A DNA stretch of 64,000 bases, from assembly GCA_041395625.1 (NCBI GenBank), contig JAWLAE010000005.1, positions 124,001 to 188,000 on the forward strand. The letters run 5' to 3'. The first letter of the stretch is position 1. Each line of letters starts with the position of its first letter. This document shows positions 34,480 to 43,695 of this stretch, in pieces. The notes beneath the pieces were generated by a model. It was not told where the DNA came from. It searched no databases and saw only the letters and a program-made list of their open reading frames with translations. The translations under genes were made by a program, and so were the position numbers. Source of the stretch: CADEED01 sp041395625. GTDB taxonomy: Bacteria; Pseudomonadota; Gammaproteobacteria; Steroidobacterales; Steroidobacteraceae.

Positions 34480-35729
34480 TCGCGTTTCACTACCCGCCAA
34501 TGCGAGGTAGCAGCGGTCTGCAGCGGGCGCTGACCTTTGGCAATCAATTGCCGGATTTCGGCTGGCAGACGACCATCGTCACCGCTCATCCGCGTGCCTA
34601 TCCGGATACATCAGCCGATCAACTCGCCGATATCGACCCTCGGGTGCGCGTGCTGCGGGCCCAATGCTGGGATGCCGCACGCCATCTGTCGTTGGCCGGG
34701 CGTTATCCGCGCCTGCTGGCGACACCGGATCGCTGGGCGAGCTGGTTGCCCTTCGGACTGGCGACCGTTCTGCGCGAAATTCGCCGACGACGTCCGCAGG
34801 TGATCTGGTCGACTTTTCCGATTCCCACTGCGCACTCGATCGCGGCGGCCGCAGCTCGCATCAGCGGCCTACCGTGGGTTGCGGATTTTCGCGATTCGAT
34901 GACCGAAGAAAACTATCCGAGCGACCCGCGCGTGCGTCGCGTCTACCGCGGTATCGAACGACGGGTCATTGAGCGGGCGTCGGCGCTGGTGTTCACCGCG
35001 CCGAGCACCCTGCGTATGTACGATGAACGTTACCCAGGCAAACGCTCGCCGTTGTGGAGCGTCGTCGGCAATGGCTTCGACGAGCGGAAGTTCGATCTTG
35101 CGGCGAGTCGGTCTGCGGTACAGACCGTCGGGTCGATCGGTGTGCAGAAGTGGCTCCACAGTGGCCTGCTCGATCCAGTCGACCGCGATCCGAGCGAGTT
35201 CTTTCGCGCGGTGCGGGCGCTGAAGCAGCAAGGTGTCATCAGCACGGACAAAGTCGCCATTGTGCTGCGTGCCTCCGGTCACGACGCTACCTATGCACCC
35301 TTGCTCGAGCAGCATGGCATCGCAGATCTCGTCACACTCGCACCGCCGATTCCGTATGCCGATGCCCTCGAGGAAATGCTGCATGCCGACGCACTGTTGC
35401 TGTTTCAGGCACGCAACTGCAACCACCAGATTCCCGCGAAGTTGTACGAGTACATTCGCGCCCAACGTCCGGTGCTTTGCCTGACGGATCCCAACGGCGA
35501 TACCGCCAGGGAGGCGCTCTCCGCCGGGATCGCACGCACCGTAGACCTGCACAACGAGGCGGAGCTGCGTGCGGTGCTCGGCGATTTCGCCACGGGGCGT
35601 ATCGCGGCGACCACGCTCGTTGCGGCAGCATCGGCCGTTTCGCGGTATTCGCGCCGTGGCCAATGCGAATTGCTCGCGACCTTGTTCGATCGGGTCGCGG
35701 CCGGATCGCCCGCGACTGCGGGTACTTGA
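34446..35729 (+). CDS. Glycosyltransferase family 4-like
   Basis: 427 residues, starting 34 bases inside hydrolase 1. The N-terminus LLIAFHYPPMRGSSGLQRAL and WVADFRDSMTEENYP are typical of a GT4-like group common in exopolysaccharide clusters; FTAPSTLRMYDERYPG and VVGNGFDERKF follow, and the donor domain has FQARNCNHQIPAKLYEYIRAQRPVLCL. Probably a cytoplasmic sugar transferase. Sugar specificity unknown. Confidence 0.87.
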   Translation: MDTVASKRALLIAFHYPPMRGSSGLQRALTFGNQLPDFGWQTTIVTAHPRAYPDTSADQLADIDPRVRVLRAQCWDAARHLSLAGRYPRLLATPDRWASWLPFGLATVLREIRRRRPQVIWSTFPIPTAHSIAAAAARISGLPWVADFRDSMTEENYPSDPRVRRVYRGIERRVIERASALVFTAPSTLRMYDERYPGKRSPLWSVVGNGFDERKFDLAASRSAVQTVGSIGVQKWLHSGLLDPVDRDPSEFFRAVRALKQQGVISTDKVAIVLRASGHDATYAPLLEQHGIADLVTLAPPIPYADALEEMLHADALLLFQARNCNHQIPAKLYEYIRAQRPVLCLTDPNGDTAREALSAGIARTVDLHNEAELRAVLGDFATGRIAATTLVAAASAVSRYSRRGQCELLATLFDRVAAGSPATAGT

Positions 35730-35733
35730 TAGT

Positions 35734-36855
35734 TTGATTACCGTGTATCCAAGTCTGGACGGCGCCGCGCTGCGTGCCACCGATGGAGCGGTCGCGGAAT
35801 CAGTCATCGCTGCGAGACCTCACACCTTGATGACGAGTGGCCGCGCGGCCATCGCACGAGCGTTGGCAGCCTACGGAATTGGAGGCGACGACGAGGTTCT
35901 GGTACCCGCATACTGTTGTCTTGCGATGACGGCGCCGATCAAGGCGCGAGGCGCGCAGCCGGTCTACTATTCGATGCGTGACGATCTAACGATTGATCTG
36001 GGACGATTGCAGGATTTCGTAACAGAGCGGACTCGAGCCGTCATTGCCGTCCACTATTTTGGCGCCGCAACGCCACTCCTGGCGTTGCGCAGCTGGTGCG
36101 ACGCGCGCGACCTCATGCTGCTGGAAGACTGTGCACATGCGTTCTACACGGCCAGCGGCCCAGAGTTGGTAGGTGGCGTCGGGCATGCGGGAATTGCCAG
36201 TATCATGAAATTCCTGCCGACCTGCGACGGTGGCGCGTTGTGGTTCAACGTCGCAGGGTCGGATACGCTGTCAGCCGTCGCACCGCGCGCGACGACCTTG
36301 CGCGAGATATTGTCGTTGGTTGAGCGCAGCCGATTGCCCGCCGCCGGGCTGATTCGACTTGCAGCCAAAGCCCGGTCAGGTGTCAAACGGCGTGTCGATG
36401 CGGTGGCTGCTCGCCCTGCGAATGCCAGCCAGTCGGCAGACGGTGAGTTCGATTTCGTGCCGCAAACGGAGCATCTCGCAGCCAGCGGCAGCACGAGATG
36501 GCTGCTGCGAAGGGACTCGGCTGCGCGTATCAAGCAGCGCCGGCGCGCGCACTTCGAGTATCTCGCGCACCAGTTGCAATCGATAGGCGGGGTGCGGTTG
36601 TTCTGGCCAACTCTGCCCGCTGGGGCGATACCATACGTGTTGCCATGTCTGTTCGAACGTGGTGACGAGGCGTTCCGTATCCTGCGTGCGCGTGGCGTAC
36701 AAGTGTTCCGCTGGGAGTTCACCGAGCAGCACGGCTGTGAGACCACGCGACGCTATGCCCGTTCTTTGCTGCAGCTGCCGGTGCACCAGTCGTTGCAATC
36801 CGCCGAGCTAGACATCATGGTTGATGCAATTCGTGCTGCAGCCGCCGCCAGTTAA
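35734..36855 (+). CDS. DegT/DnrJ/EryC1-family PLP aminotransferase
   Basis: 373 residues from TTG 35734 (M-ITVYPSLDG), four bases after the previous stop; a GTG at 35743 is the alternative. Fold motifs: SGRAAIARALAAYGIGGDDEVLVPAYCCLAM, AVIAVHYFGAATP, LLEDCAHAFYT and ASIMKFLPTCDGGAL, whose Lys is the expected Schiff-base residue. It would transaminate a keto-sugar nucleotide, though some relatives are non-catalytic. It adds an amino sugar to the precursor pool in the cytoplasm. The overlap with the next frame is resolved by starting that gene at 36860. Confidence 0.83.
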   Translation: MITVYPSLDGAALRATDGAVAESVIAARPHTLMTSGRAAIARALAAYGIGGDDEVLVPAYCCLAMTAPIKARGAQPVYYSMRDDLTIDLGRLQDFVTERTRAVIAVHYFGAATPLLALRSWCDARDLMLLEDCAHAFYTASGPELVGGVGHAGIASIMKFLPTCDGGALWFNVAGSDTLSAVAPRATTLREILSLVERSRLPAAGLIRLAAKARSGVKRRVDAVAARPANASQSADGEFDFVPQTEHLAASGSTRWLLRRDSAARIKQRRRAHFEYLAHQLQSIGGVRLFWPTLPAGAIPYVLPCLFERGDEAFRILRARGVQVFRWEFTEQHGCETTRRYARSLLQLPVHQSLQSAELDIMVDAIRAAAAAS

Positions 36856-36859
36856 GCCG

Positions 36860-37948
36860 ATGCAAACGACAGATTGGCAACTCGTGTCGCTCGATCATGC
36901 TCTGGATCGTTATGGAGATGCTTGGCAGGCACTTTGCATCTCGCTGGATATCAATCCGTCGATGCACCCTGGCTGGGTTGCGCTCGGCTGCACTGCACTG
37001 CGCGTCCACGACGGGGCCGAGGTACTGATCGGGATACAGGCGAATGAGCTCGTCGCGGCTCTGCCGGTGCGGATCATCCATCGGCGTATGCTCGGCCTCC
37101 CCATCACGACCGCGGAACTTGGCGGTGGGGCCGTCAACTATCATGTGCAGATTGCCAGCCGACTGGAGCCGACGATCGTTCTCAGAGCCTTGTCTGCGGA
37201 ACTGCAGCGACGCGGCGGCTGGCAGGTACTGGTGGCGCCCAACATTCAACTCGGCACGCCTACGGCGCAAGCGCTGCAGGACGCCGTAACGCTCGATGCT
37301 GCGTATGTAGATATACATCCAACGGAGCGCTCGCCATTTCTGCCAGTGTCAGGCACATGGGATCAGTATCTCGCCACACGCAATAAAGCATTCCGTTACA
37401 GCGTGCGACGCCAGGCGAAAGATGCCGCCGCCGCCGGTGATGACGAGATCCGCTGGTTCACGAAGCCGCAGGACGTCGCGGAGTTCTGGCACGCGCTGCT
37501 GGCGGTCGAGGCGCGCAGCTGGAAGGCTGCCAAGGGTCGCGCAATCTCCAGTCGTCCGGTCGAGCTCCGCTACAACGAAGCCTTGCTGCCGTACCTCGCT
37601 GCGCAGGACATGTTGTTAGGTAACGTCCTGTATATCGACGGCCGACCTATCGCCTACAACCTGTGCTGTCGGAGTGGCGGCTGGGTCGGGCAACTCAAGA
37701 CTTCGTTCGACGACGAATTCGCCAAGATCCGGCCTGGGGCCCTTATCGTCCAGTCTATGGTCGAACGGGTTTTCAGCGCTGGGGCGAGCGAATTCGACTT
37801 CCTGGGGGATGCCCAGCCGCACAAGCTCGAGTGGACCGACGCGATACGGGAGCATGCCGAGTTTCGAGTCTACTCATCGACTTGGCTCGCACGCTTAATG
37901 CACCGCCTCAAGCGCGCTCGCCCACCGACCCCGCTCGTCTCCGAATAG
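36860..37948 (+). CDS. GNAT/FemAB-like acetyltransferase
   Basis: 362 residues from ATG 36860, just after the aminotransferase stop; an earlier ATG at 36821 would overlap that gene. It has a CelD/BioF2-like acyltransferase layout: an N-terminal substrate domain ending HPGWVALG, then SPFLPVSGTWDQYLATRNKAFRYSVRR and GRPIAYNLCCRSGGWVGQLKTSFDDEF with FDFLGDAQPHKLEW. These features resemble the FemAB protein at 15352. It may acylate the amino group made by the preceding aminotransferase. Confidence 0.8.
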   Translation: MQTTDWQLVSLDHALDRYGDAWQALCISLDINPSMHPGWVALGCTALRVHDGAEVLIGIQANELVAALPVRIIHRRMLGLPITTAELGGGAVNYHVQIASRLEPTIVLRALSAELQRRGGWQVLVAPNIQLGTPTAQALQDAVTLDAAYVDIHPTERSPFLPVSGTWDQYLATRNKAFRYSVRRQAKDAAAAGDDEIRWFTKPQDVAEFWHALLAVEARSWKAAKGRAISSRPVELRYNEALLPYLAAQDMLLGNVLYIDGRPIAYNLCCRSGGWVGQLKTSFDDEFAKIRPGALIVQSMVERVFSAGASEFDFLGDAQPHKLEWTDAIREHAEFRVYSSTWLARLMHRLKRARPPTPLVSE

Positions 37949-38139
37949 CGACGGGATTTCGTTATCTCATATTGTCGTTCGTCGGCACGCTGCGACATTT
38001 ATTTCCCTAACAATCCGATGTTAAGGTTCGCGCTAGCCTGAATGGAGAGCGACTGATCCTACTGGCCGCATCGAAGTCACGACGAGATTCATGTCTGTGA
38101 CGTGTGTGGCGGTTTCCCAAGCGTGTTGGCGCTATGGTT
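37949..38139 (+). promoter_or_regulatory. Intergenic region upstream of the riboswitch
   Basis: About 190 bases with no coding potential that I can support. The transcription start for the riboswitch RNA should lie here. I could not find a sigma-54 match with correct spacing or a convincing sigma-70 pair. Confidence 0.35.
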
Positions 38140-38235
38140 CGCAGGTCTGTTGTTCAAGGGCAAACCCGTCGAAAGGCGGGGACGCAAAGCCACCGGTCTA
38201 CAGCGAAGAGCTATGACAGCGGGGTTGCCGACGGT
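38140..38235 (+). ncRNA. Cyclic-di-GMP-I (GEMM-I) riboswitch
   Basis: The conserved core is unmistakable: CAAGGGCAAACC at 38154-38165, a five-pair stem capped by GAAA, then GGGACGCAAAGCC ending near 38191, ACCGG, and GCGGGGTTGCC near 38219-38229. These match the GEMM-I consensus, including the bases that contact c-di-GMP and the tetraloop-receptor pairing. It lies about 150 bases upstream of the secreted giant gene at 38383, so that gene is probably controlled by c-di-GMP. A GGCTC-GACT-GAGCC hairpin (38250-38263) follows without a T-run. Confidence 0.95.
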
Positions 38236-38382
38236 CGATGTGATGGGCTGGCTCGACTGAGCCGTCCCGGTGCCGCGATGGCCTGACATAGGCGTCCGGT
38301 ACATAACGATGCGTTCGTCGGTGTTTCTGATGTAGAGGGCCAGTGCCGCTACGTCTGTCGATACAACCGGAGTGATCGCATT

Positions 38383-41300
38383 ATGTCGCAGTCGTTCAAG
38401 AAAGTTCTGATCAAGAGTTGGAGCGTCGTTGCGCTGCTGGCTCTGAGCTCGGGGGCTTTCGCTCAGTCCGCCCTGCAGACAGCCGCCAGTCAATTGCAGC
38501 CTGGCCAGTGGGTGCAGTTCCAGACTTCAGGCTTCAACAGTGCGCTGTTGTCCTATCCCTCCAATCGAAGCGCGCTCGAGTATGCCGAGTCGCTGAAGTG
38601 GGATCCGGTTTTGAAGCAGATGCACTTCGTTGGTGGTGGTCACTACGAAGCTACCAAGCATCTCGTCTATTCCGAGTCGAGCAATAGCTGGGAGTCGCGC
38701 GCGGTTCCCGGAGGGTTCTTCAGCGTCCCGAACCACGGTTACGATCATATCGGACTGAATCTCGCGACCCGCACACTTTATCATCGGCAATTCAACTCAC
38801 CTCGTATCGACAGTTACGATCTCGATAGCCGTACCTGGACGAAAGGCGCGTCGTTCACATCAATCAATCCCAGTTACCAGGTTGCCGCCGGTGTCGAGTG
38901 GTTTCCCGAGTTGGGTCGTGTCATCTACCAAGACGGTGACTGGGGTCTATTGTTCTATGACCCAGCTAACAATTCATGGAGCAAGAAGTCAGGTCCGCTG
39001 GCGAGCACCGGTCCGTACCACAATTTCGCGGAATATAGCCCGCGCCACAAGATCGTCATAACCGGTGGCGGCAATGGTAGTCGTGCCATCTATCAGATAG
39101 ATCAGACGGGTAACGTGACCCGCAAGTCCGATGCGCCGATTGCGCTCGGTATCACGGAATCGATGTTCATCCTCGAGCCAGTCAGTGGCAACTTCTTGGT
39201 ATTCCACGACAACGGCGCCTATTTGTACGACCCGATCGCTGACTCATGGACCAGCTTGCCAAAGCCGCCGTTCCTCACAGCTGGGCTGGACAACGGCGTC
39301 TTCAACTCGGTTGTAGGTTACATTCCCGAGTACGGCGTGATAATGGTCGGCAAGTTCAATTTCGATAACTCGAAGGTGTTCCTGTACAAGCACGGCGCAA
39401 GCTCCGGCCCGCCGGTCACACAACCCACAGTCAATCTTGCGGCCAATCCGACCACGGTCAATGCGCAGGGCTCGACGGCTCTCACTTGGTCAACCAGCAA
39501 TGCCGATTCCTGTACGGCCAGCGGTGCGCCTTGGTCAGGCAACAAAGCGACGAGTGGCAATGAGACTGTTGGTCCGATTGCCAGCAACACGACCTTTCGA
39601 CTGACCTGCTCGAATTCCGGCGGTGGATCAGCCAGCCGGTCAGTGACCGTCAATGTCACCCAGCCGACACCGGCGCCCACGGTAGAGCTCAACGCAAACC
39701 CTACCCAAGTACCGACTAACGGCACGGCAACGCTCGACTGGACGACGACCAATGCAACTAGTTGCACCGCAAGCGGTGCCTGGTCTGGCTCGAAACAAAC
39801 GAACGGTAGTCAGAACGTTGGGCCACTCTCGCAGACGAGCACCTATACACTAACCTGCACGGGGGCTGGTGGCAGCGCATCCGATCCCGTGACGATCACC
39901 GTGACGGCTCCGCCAGCATCACCAACGGTTACGATCTCTGCCAGTCCCACCAGTGTCGTGAGTGGTGGCAGTACCCAGCTCAGCTGGAGTACGAGCAATG
40001 CAACTTCCTGTACGGCGAGCGGCGGTTGGGCCGGTGCCAAAGCGACCGGCGGCAACGAGACAATTTCTGGGCTCACTCAGAACAGAACCTACACTTTGAC
40101 TTGCTCCGGCGATGGCGGCTCGATTACGGGCTCAGCGTCGGTGACCGTGACGCAACCGCCAGCACCCGCGCCGACGGTTTCGCTAGTCGCGAATCCCACC
40201 ACGGTTTCGAGCGGCAGCACGAGCCGGCTCGTCTGGTCCAGCACCAATGCCTCGAGTTGTGTGGCCAGCGGCGGTTGGAGCGGCAACAAGGCAGCCGGCG
40301 GCGGCAACCAGATCATCGGACCTCTGACGGCCAATACTGCCTATATGTTGGTCTGCACGGGCTCCGGGGGATCGACCACTGCGTCTGCGGCAGTGAGTGT
40401 GACGCCGCCTGCATCGGCGCCGCCACCCGTATCAGCGCCCACGATAACCATCGCGGCCAGCCCGTCGACGATCGGTGCTGGCGAGACGACGACGCTCACG
40501 TGGAGCGCAAGCAATGCCACCAACTGCACGGCCGGATCTGGTTGGACGGGCGTGAAGTCGACTTCAGGCAGTGCGCAGGTGGGCCCGATATCGACCAGCA
40601 CGACGTACACGCTTAGCTGCACGGGTGCAGGCGGAACGGGCGTCGGTGCCGTGGAAGTTGGGTTCAGGCCGCCGCAGGCACCGGAGCCGCCGCCAGAGGC
40701 GCCGCCGACGGTCGCGCCGACCGCCGCCGCCCCATCTTTGCAGTTCGAATCCAGCAGTGCGAGCGTTGTCGAAGGCTCGGCCGGCTTGCTGAGCTGGAGC
40801 AGTGCGAACGCGGCGAGCTGTCTCGCTGACGGTGAATGGCAGGGTACGAAGCCCATGACTGGCACCGAGACCACCAAGCCTTTGTTGGAGACCTCGACCT
40901 TCAAATTGACCTGTTCCGGTGACGCTGGCACGGTGTCCCAGACGATTTCGGTCGTCGTGACCAGCGCCAAGACCGGCGAGATCATTCCCGAGAAGACAGG
41001 GGGCGCAGGTTCGATGGAACAATTGTCATTGTTGGGCTTGCTGCTGCTCTTGTTAGGTCGTCTGGCAACGTATCTGCGCGGCGTTACCATACGTCGGGCA
41101 GTTGCCGCTGGCACGCTGGTATTACTGGCACCACTGGTGCATGCGCAGAGCAATGCGCTGGCGGACTACCAGTCCCGCGCATCAGGCCCGGGCGTAATTC
41201 GAGCGATCTCGTTCGATAGCGCCGCGGATGTCTCAACCTATGCGTTCCCGGATGGCAATTTCCAGGCATCGGGCAGTGGCTGGGACCAGAGTGTCAAGGC

Positions 41301-43533
41301 GTCTGGCGCTGGTTCCTTGCGTTTCAATCTGCCGGGCAACAGCGGCTCGAGCGTCGGCGGTAGCTGGCGCATCAACTTTTCCGATGATCTGCAAACGCAG
41401 TTCGATGCGGGTGGCGAGTTCTATGTCCAGTGGCGGCAGCGCTTCGACACGACGATGGTGACGACTAACTACCAAGGCAGCGGTGGTTTCAAGCAGATCA
41501 TCATCGGCGAAGGCGATCGTCCTGGTACGCCAGAAGTAGGTTCATGCTCGGAAATGGAGATCGTCGCGCAGAACACCAGTCAGCGCGGCTTCCCGCAGAT
41601 GTACCACTCGTGCGTGTCGTACCGGCCGTTCGAGGAGCCCTACGGCGGTTCGGACTTCAAATTTCAGAATGCGATGCCTGCCCCTTACTGCCTGTATACG
41701 CAGCAGTCGAGCGGCCAGATCACCCCCAAGCCGGGCTGCTTTCCGTATGCTCCCAACGAGTGGATCACCTTTCAGATTCGCGTGAAGCTGGGACCCCGCG
41801 GATCGGCGCCGAGTCCGATCGAGAATTCGGGAAATATCACGGGTTTTACCAGCAGCGTTGTCCAGATGTGGGCCGCACGTGAGGGCCAGCCTGCGCAGCT
41901 GATCCACGATTGGTCGGGGTTGGTGCTGCGCGAAACCGCGGGTCGCAAGTACGGCAAACTTTGGTTGTTGCCGTACATGACGGGCAAGAACAGCGGCCAA
42001 TCACATGCCACCGGCTATACCTGGTACGACGAGCTGATCATATCGCGCCAGCGTATTGCCGATCCGGGCGCAGCGCCGTCGACTGCGCCGACCGTGTCGC
42101 TGCAGGCCAATCCGACGCAGGTCAATGCACAGGGCTCGACCAACCTCACCTGGTCGTCGACCAATGCGAACTCATGCACGGCCAGCGGCGGTTCCTGGAG
42201 TGGCAGCAAGGCGACGAGCGGCAGTGAGACCGTGGGTCCGATCGCCGCGACGACGAACTTCACGCTTGTCTGCCGCAATGCTGGCGGCGAAGAGGGCAGC
42301 GCCACCATGCAGGTGACCGTCACGCAGGCTCAGCCGGCACCGACCGTTACGCTCGCAGCGAATCCCTCGAATATCGCGAGTGGCGCCACCACCCAGTTGA
42401 CGTGGACCTCGACCAATGCGACGTCCTGCTCAGCCAGCGGCGGTTGGTCTGGCAGCAAAGCTACCAGCGGTTCGCAGAGTGTCGGACCTTTCTCGGCTAA
42501 CACGTCTTTTGCGTTGACCTGCACGGGCTCGGGCGGCTCTGATAGCGCGAGCACCGCGATCACGGTTGCGCCGCGTCCGACAGTATCGATCGCTGCCAAT
42601 CCCGCCAGCGTCACGGCGGGTGGCTCTGCCACGGTAACCTGGACGTCGACAGGCGCAACGGCTTGTACGGCTTCGGGTGCCTGGAGCGGCGGCAAGGCGA
42701 CGTCCGGATCGCAGCAGGTCGGGCCGTTGTCCGCCAACAGCACTTTTGCGCTCGCGTGCAGTGGTGCTGGCGGATCACAGACGAGCTCGGCCACCGTGCA
42801 GGTCACTCAGCCGCCCGCGCCGACGCCGACGCCCGCGCCAACCGTGACGATCAATGCCAACCCGGCTACTGTTACCTCCGGCGGTTCGACGACGGTCACC
42901 TGGAGCTCGACCGGCGCGACGTCTTGCACCGCTTCAGGTGGTTGGAGCGGCAGCAAAGCGACCTCTGGCAACCAGCAGGTTGGCCCGCTAACGTCCAATA
43001 GCACCTTATCGCTGGCTTGCACTGGCCCTGGTGGTTCGGCCTCCAACGCAGCGACGGTCTTGGTGACGCAGCCCCCCGCGCCGACGCCCACGCCGACGCC
43101 CACGCCGACGCCGCCGTTGCCGACGCCAACACCCACACCTACACCCATGCCGGGCCAGATGCCGACGGTCGATCTGACCGCTAGCAGTAACGTAGTCCTG
43201 CAGGGGGAGACGGCGACGCTCAACTGGCGATCGACCGATGCGATCAGCTGCACAGCCACAGGGAGCTGGAGCGGCAGCAAGTCCGTAGCAGGGTCCGAGA
43301 CCGTGGGCCCGCTGTCGGCGTCCGCCAATTACACGCTGACTTGTGTGAACGCGCGTGGCTCTGCAACGTCTGGTGTCGCGATCAATGTTCAAGCGCCCCG
43401 ACAGGCGCAGGGCGTGCCCAGCACCACACCCGTGGCAGGCGGCACAGGTTCGCTTGGCCTTGGCAGCTTGATCGCGCTGTGTCTGGTCGGCTTGCGCCGG
43501 CGACTGATGATTGCCCTCGCAGCTGGTAGCTAG
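38383..43533 (+). CDS. Large secreted multidomain protein, apparent tandem fusion with Ig-like repeats
   Basis: 1716 residues. First half: signal peptide 1-27 (AFA-QS), a Kelch/beta-propeller-like region (about 30-340), six Ig-like repeats (346-861), then GGAGSMEQLSLLGLLLLLLG with a basic end at 873-899, which looks like a GlyGly-CTERM sorting tail. Second half: an in-frame signal-like segment, RR followed by AVAAGTLVLLAPLVHA (904-921), a jelly-roll/polysaccharide-lyase-like domain (about 925-1230), five more Ig-like repeats (1234-1670) with a Pro-Thr linker near 1570, and a final GGTGS, hydrophobic stretch and RRR (1686-1707). No ATG or GTG opens the second half, so one polypeptide is read. 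A surface matrix or polysaccharide-binding role is inferred. Riboswitch-controlled. Confidence 0.93.
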   Translation: MSQSFKKVLIKSWSVVALLALSSGAFAQSALQTAASQLQPGQWVQFQTSGFNSALLSYPSNRSALEYAESLKWDPVLKQMHFVGGGHYEATKHLVYSESSNSWESRAVPGGFFSVPNHGYDHIGLNLATRTLYHRQFNSPRIDSYDLDSRTWTKGASFTSINPSYQVAAGVEWFPELGRVIYQDGDWGLLFYDPANNSWSKKSGPLASTGPYHNFAEYSPRHKIVITGGGNGSRAIYQIDQTGNVTRKSDAPIALGITESMFILEPVSGNFLVFHDNGAYLYDPIADSWTSLPKPPFLTAGLDNGVFNSVVGYIPEYGVIMVGKFNFDNSKVFLYKHGASSGPPVTQPTVNLAANPTTVNAQGSTALTWSTSNADSCTASGAPWSGNKATSGNETVGPIASNTTFRLTCSNSGGGSASRSVTVNVTQPTPAPTVELNANPTQVPTNGTATLDWTTTNATSCTASGAWSGSKQTNGSQNVGPLSQTSTYTLTCTGAGGSASDPVTITVTAPPASPTVTISASPTSVVSGGSTQLSWSTSNATSCTASGGWAGAKATGGNETISGLTQNRTYTLTCSGDGGSITGSASVTVTQPPAPAPTVSLVANPTTVSSGSTSRLVWSSTNASSCVASGGWSGNKAAGGGNQIIGPLTANTAYMLVCTGSGGSTTASAAVSVTPPASAPPPVSAPTITIAASPSTIGAGETTTLTWSASNATNCTAGSGWTGVKSTSGSAQVGPISTSTTYTLSCTGAGGTGVGAVEVGFRPPQAPEPPPEAPPTVAPTAAAPSLQFESSSASVVEGSAGLLSWSSANAASCLADGEWQGTKPMTGTETTKPLLETSTFKLTCSGDAGTVSQTISVVVTSAKTGEIIPEKTGGAGSMEQLSLLGLLLLLLGRLATYLRGVTIRRAVAAGTLVLLAPLVHAQSNALADYQSRASGPGVIRAISFDSAADVSTYAFPDGNFQASGSGWDQSVKASGAGSLRFNLPGNSGSSVGGSWRINFSDDLQTQFDAGGEFYVQWRQRFDTTMVTTNYQGSGGFKQIIIGEGDRPGTPEVGSCSEMEIVAQNTSQRGFPQMYHSCVSYRPFEEPYGGSDFKFQNAMPAPYCLYTQQSSGQITPKPGCFPYAPNEWITFQIRVKLGPRGSAPSPIENSGNITGFTSSVVQMWAAREGQPAQLIHDWSGLVLRETAGRKYGKLWLLPYMTGKNSGQSHATGYTWYDELIISRQRIADPGAAPSTAPTVSLQANPTQVNAQGSTNLTWSSTNANSCTASGGSWSGSKATSGSETVGPIAATTNFTLVCRNAGGEEGSATMQVTVTQAQPAPTVTLAANPSNIASGATTQLTWTSTNATSCSASGGWSGSKATSGSQSVGPFSANTSFALTCTGSGGSDSASTAITVAPRPTVSIAANPASVTAGGSATVTWTSTGATACTASGAWSGGKATSGSQQVGPLSANSTFALACSGAGGSQTSSATVQVTQPPAPTPTPAPTVTINANPATVTSGGSTTVTWSSTGATSCTASGGWSGSKATSGNQQVGPLTSNSTLSLACTGPGGSASNAATVLVTQPPAPTPTPTPTPTPPLPTPTPTPTPMPGQMPTVDLTASSNVVLQGETATLNWRSTDAISCTATGSWSGSKSVAGSETVGPLSASANYTLTCVNARGSATSGVAINVQAPRQAQGVPSTTPVAGGTGSLGLGSLIALCLVGLRRRLMIALAAGS
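39418..40975 (+). repeat. Six tandem Ig-like repeats (coding)
   Basis: Six units of about 78-85 codons share the pattern NPTxVxxGxxxxLTWSxxNAxSCTASG...GPxxxxTxxxLTCxGxGG. Each has two cysteines likely to be bridged after secretion. Units start near 39421, 39676, 39922, 40171, 40438 and 40738; the last is the most diverged. Confidence 0.88.
42085..43395 (+). repeat. Five tandem Ig-like repeats (coding)
   Basis: Five units with the same two-cysteine pattern start near 42091, 42343, 42577, 42838 and 43165. A Pro-Thr-rich linker (about 43075-43164) precedes the fifth. Unit 7 (42091) is closest to unit 1 (39421), which supports duplication of a whole array followed by fusion. Confidence 0.88.
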
Positions 43534-43570
43534 ACCGCTCCAGGCTGCGCAGCAGCGTGTAGAAATCGGC

Positions 43571-43599
43571 CAGCAGCCCGCCCCACCGGCGGGCTGCTG
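43571..43599 (+). terminator. Strong 12-bp hairpin after the secreted giant gene
   Basis: CAGCAGCCCGCC and GGCGGGCTGCTG form a perfect 12-pair stem with loop CCACC, 38 bases after the stop. No T-run follows, so it may terminate poorly or mainly protect the mRNA end. Confidence 0.55.
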
Positions 43600-43695
43600 C
43601 GCTTGCAATTGCGCCGCCACTGATTCAAGTTGCACGGCCTGATAGTGCCCGGCATCACAATCGCAAGGTAACGGGGTCGTGCGACCTCAACGTTC

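Noticed and set aside
39418..43395. CRISPR or non-coding tandem repeat
   Set aside because: The repeats are in one open frame, of about 240 bases, without short conserved direct repeats and spacers.
38383..43533. PEP-CTERM exosortase substrate
   Set aside because: Neither the internal nor the C-terminal tail has a Pro-Glu-Pro before the hydrophobic stretch; both look more like GlyGly-type tails.
43650..43665. CGGCA-N8-TCGCA and an overlapping partial CRP-like site upstream of 43696
   Set aside because: Each has several mismatches and either could be chance in a high-GC gap.
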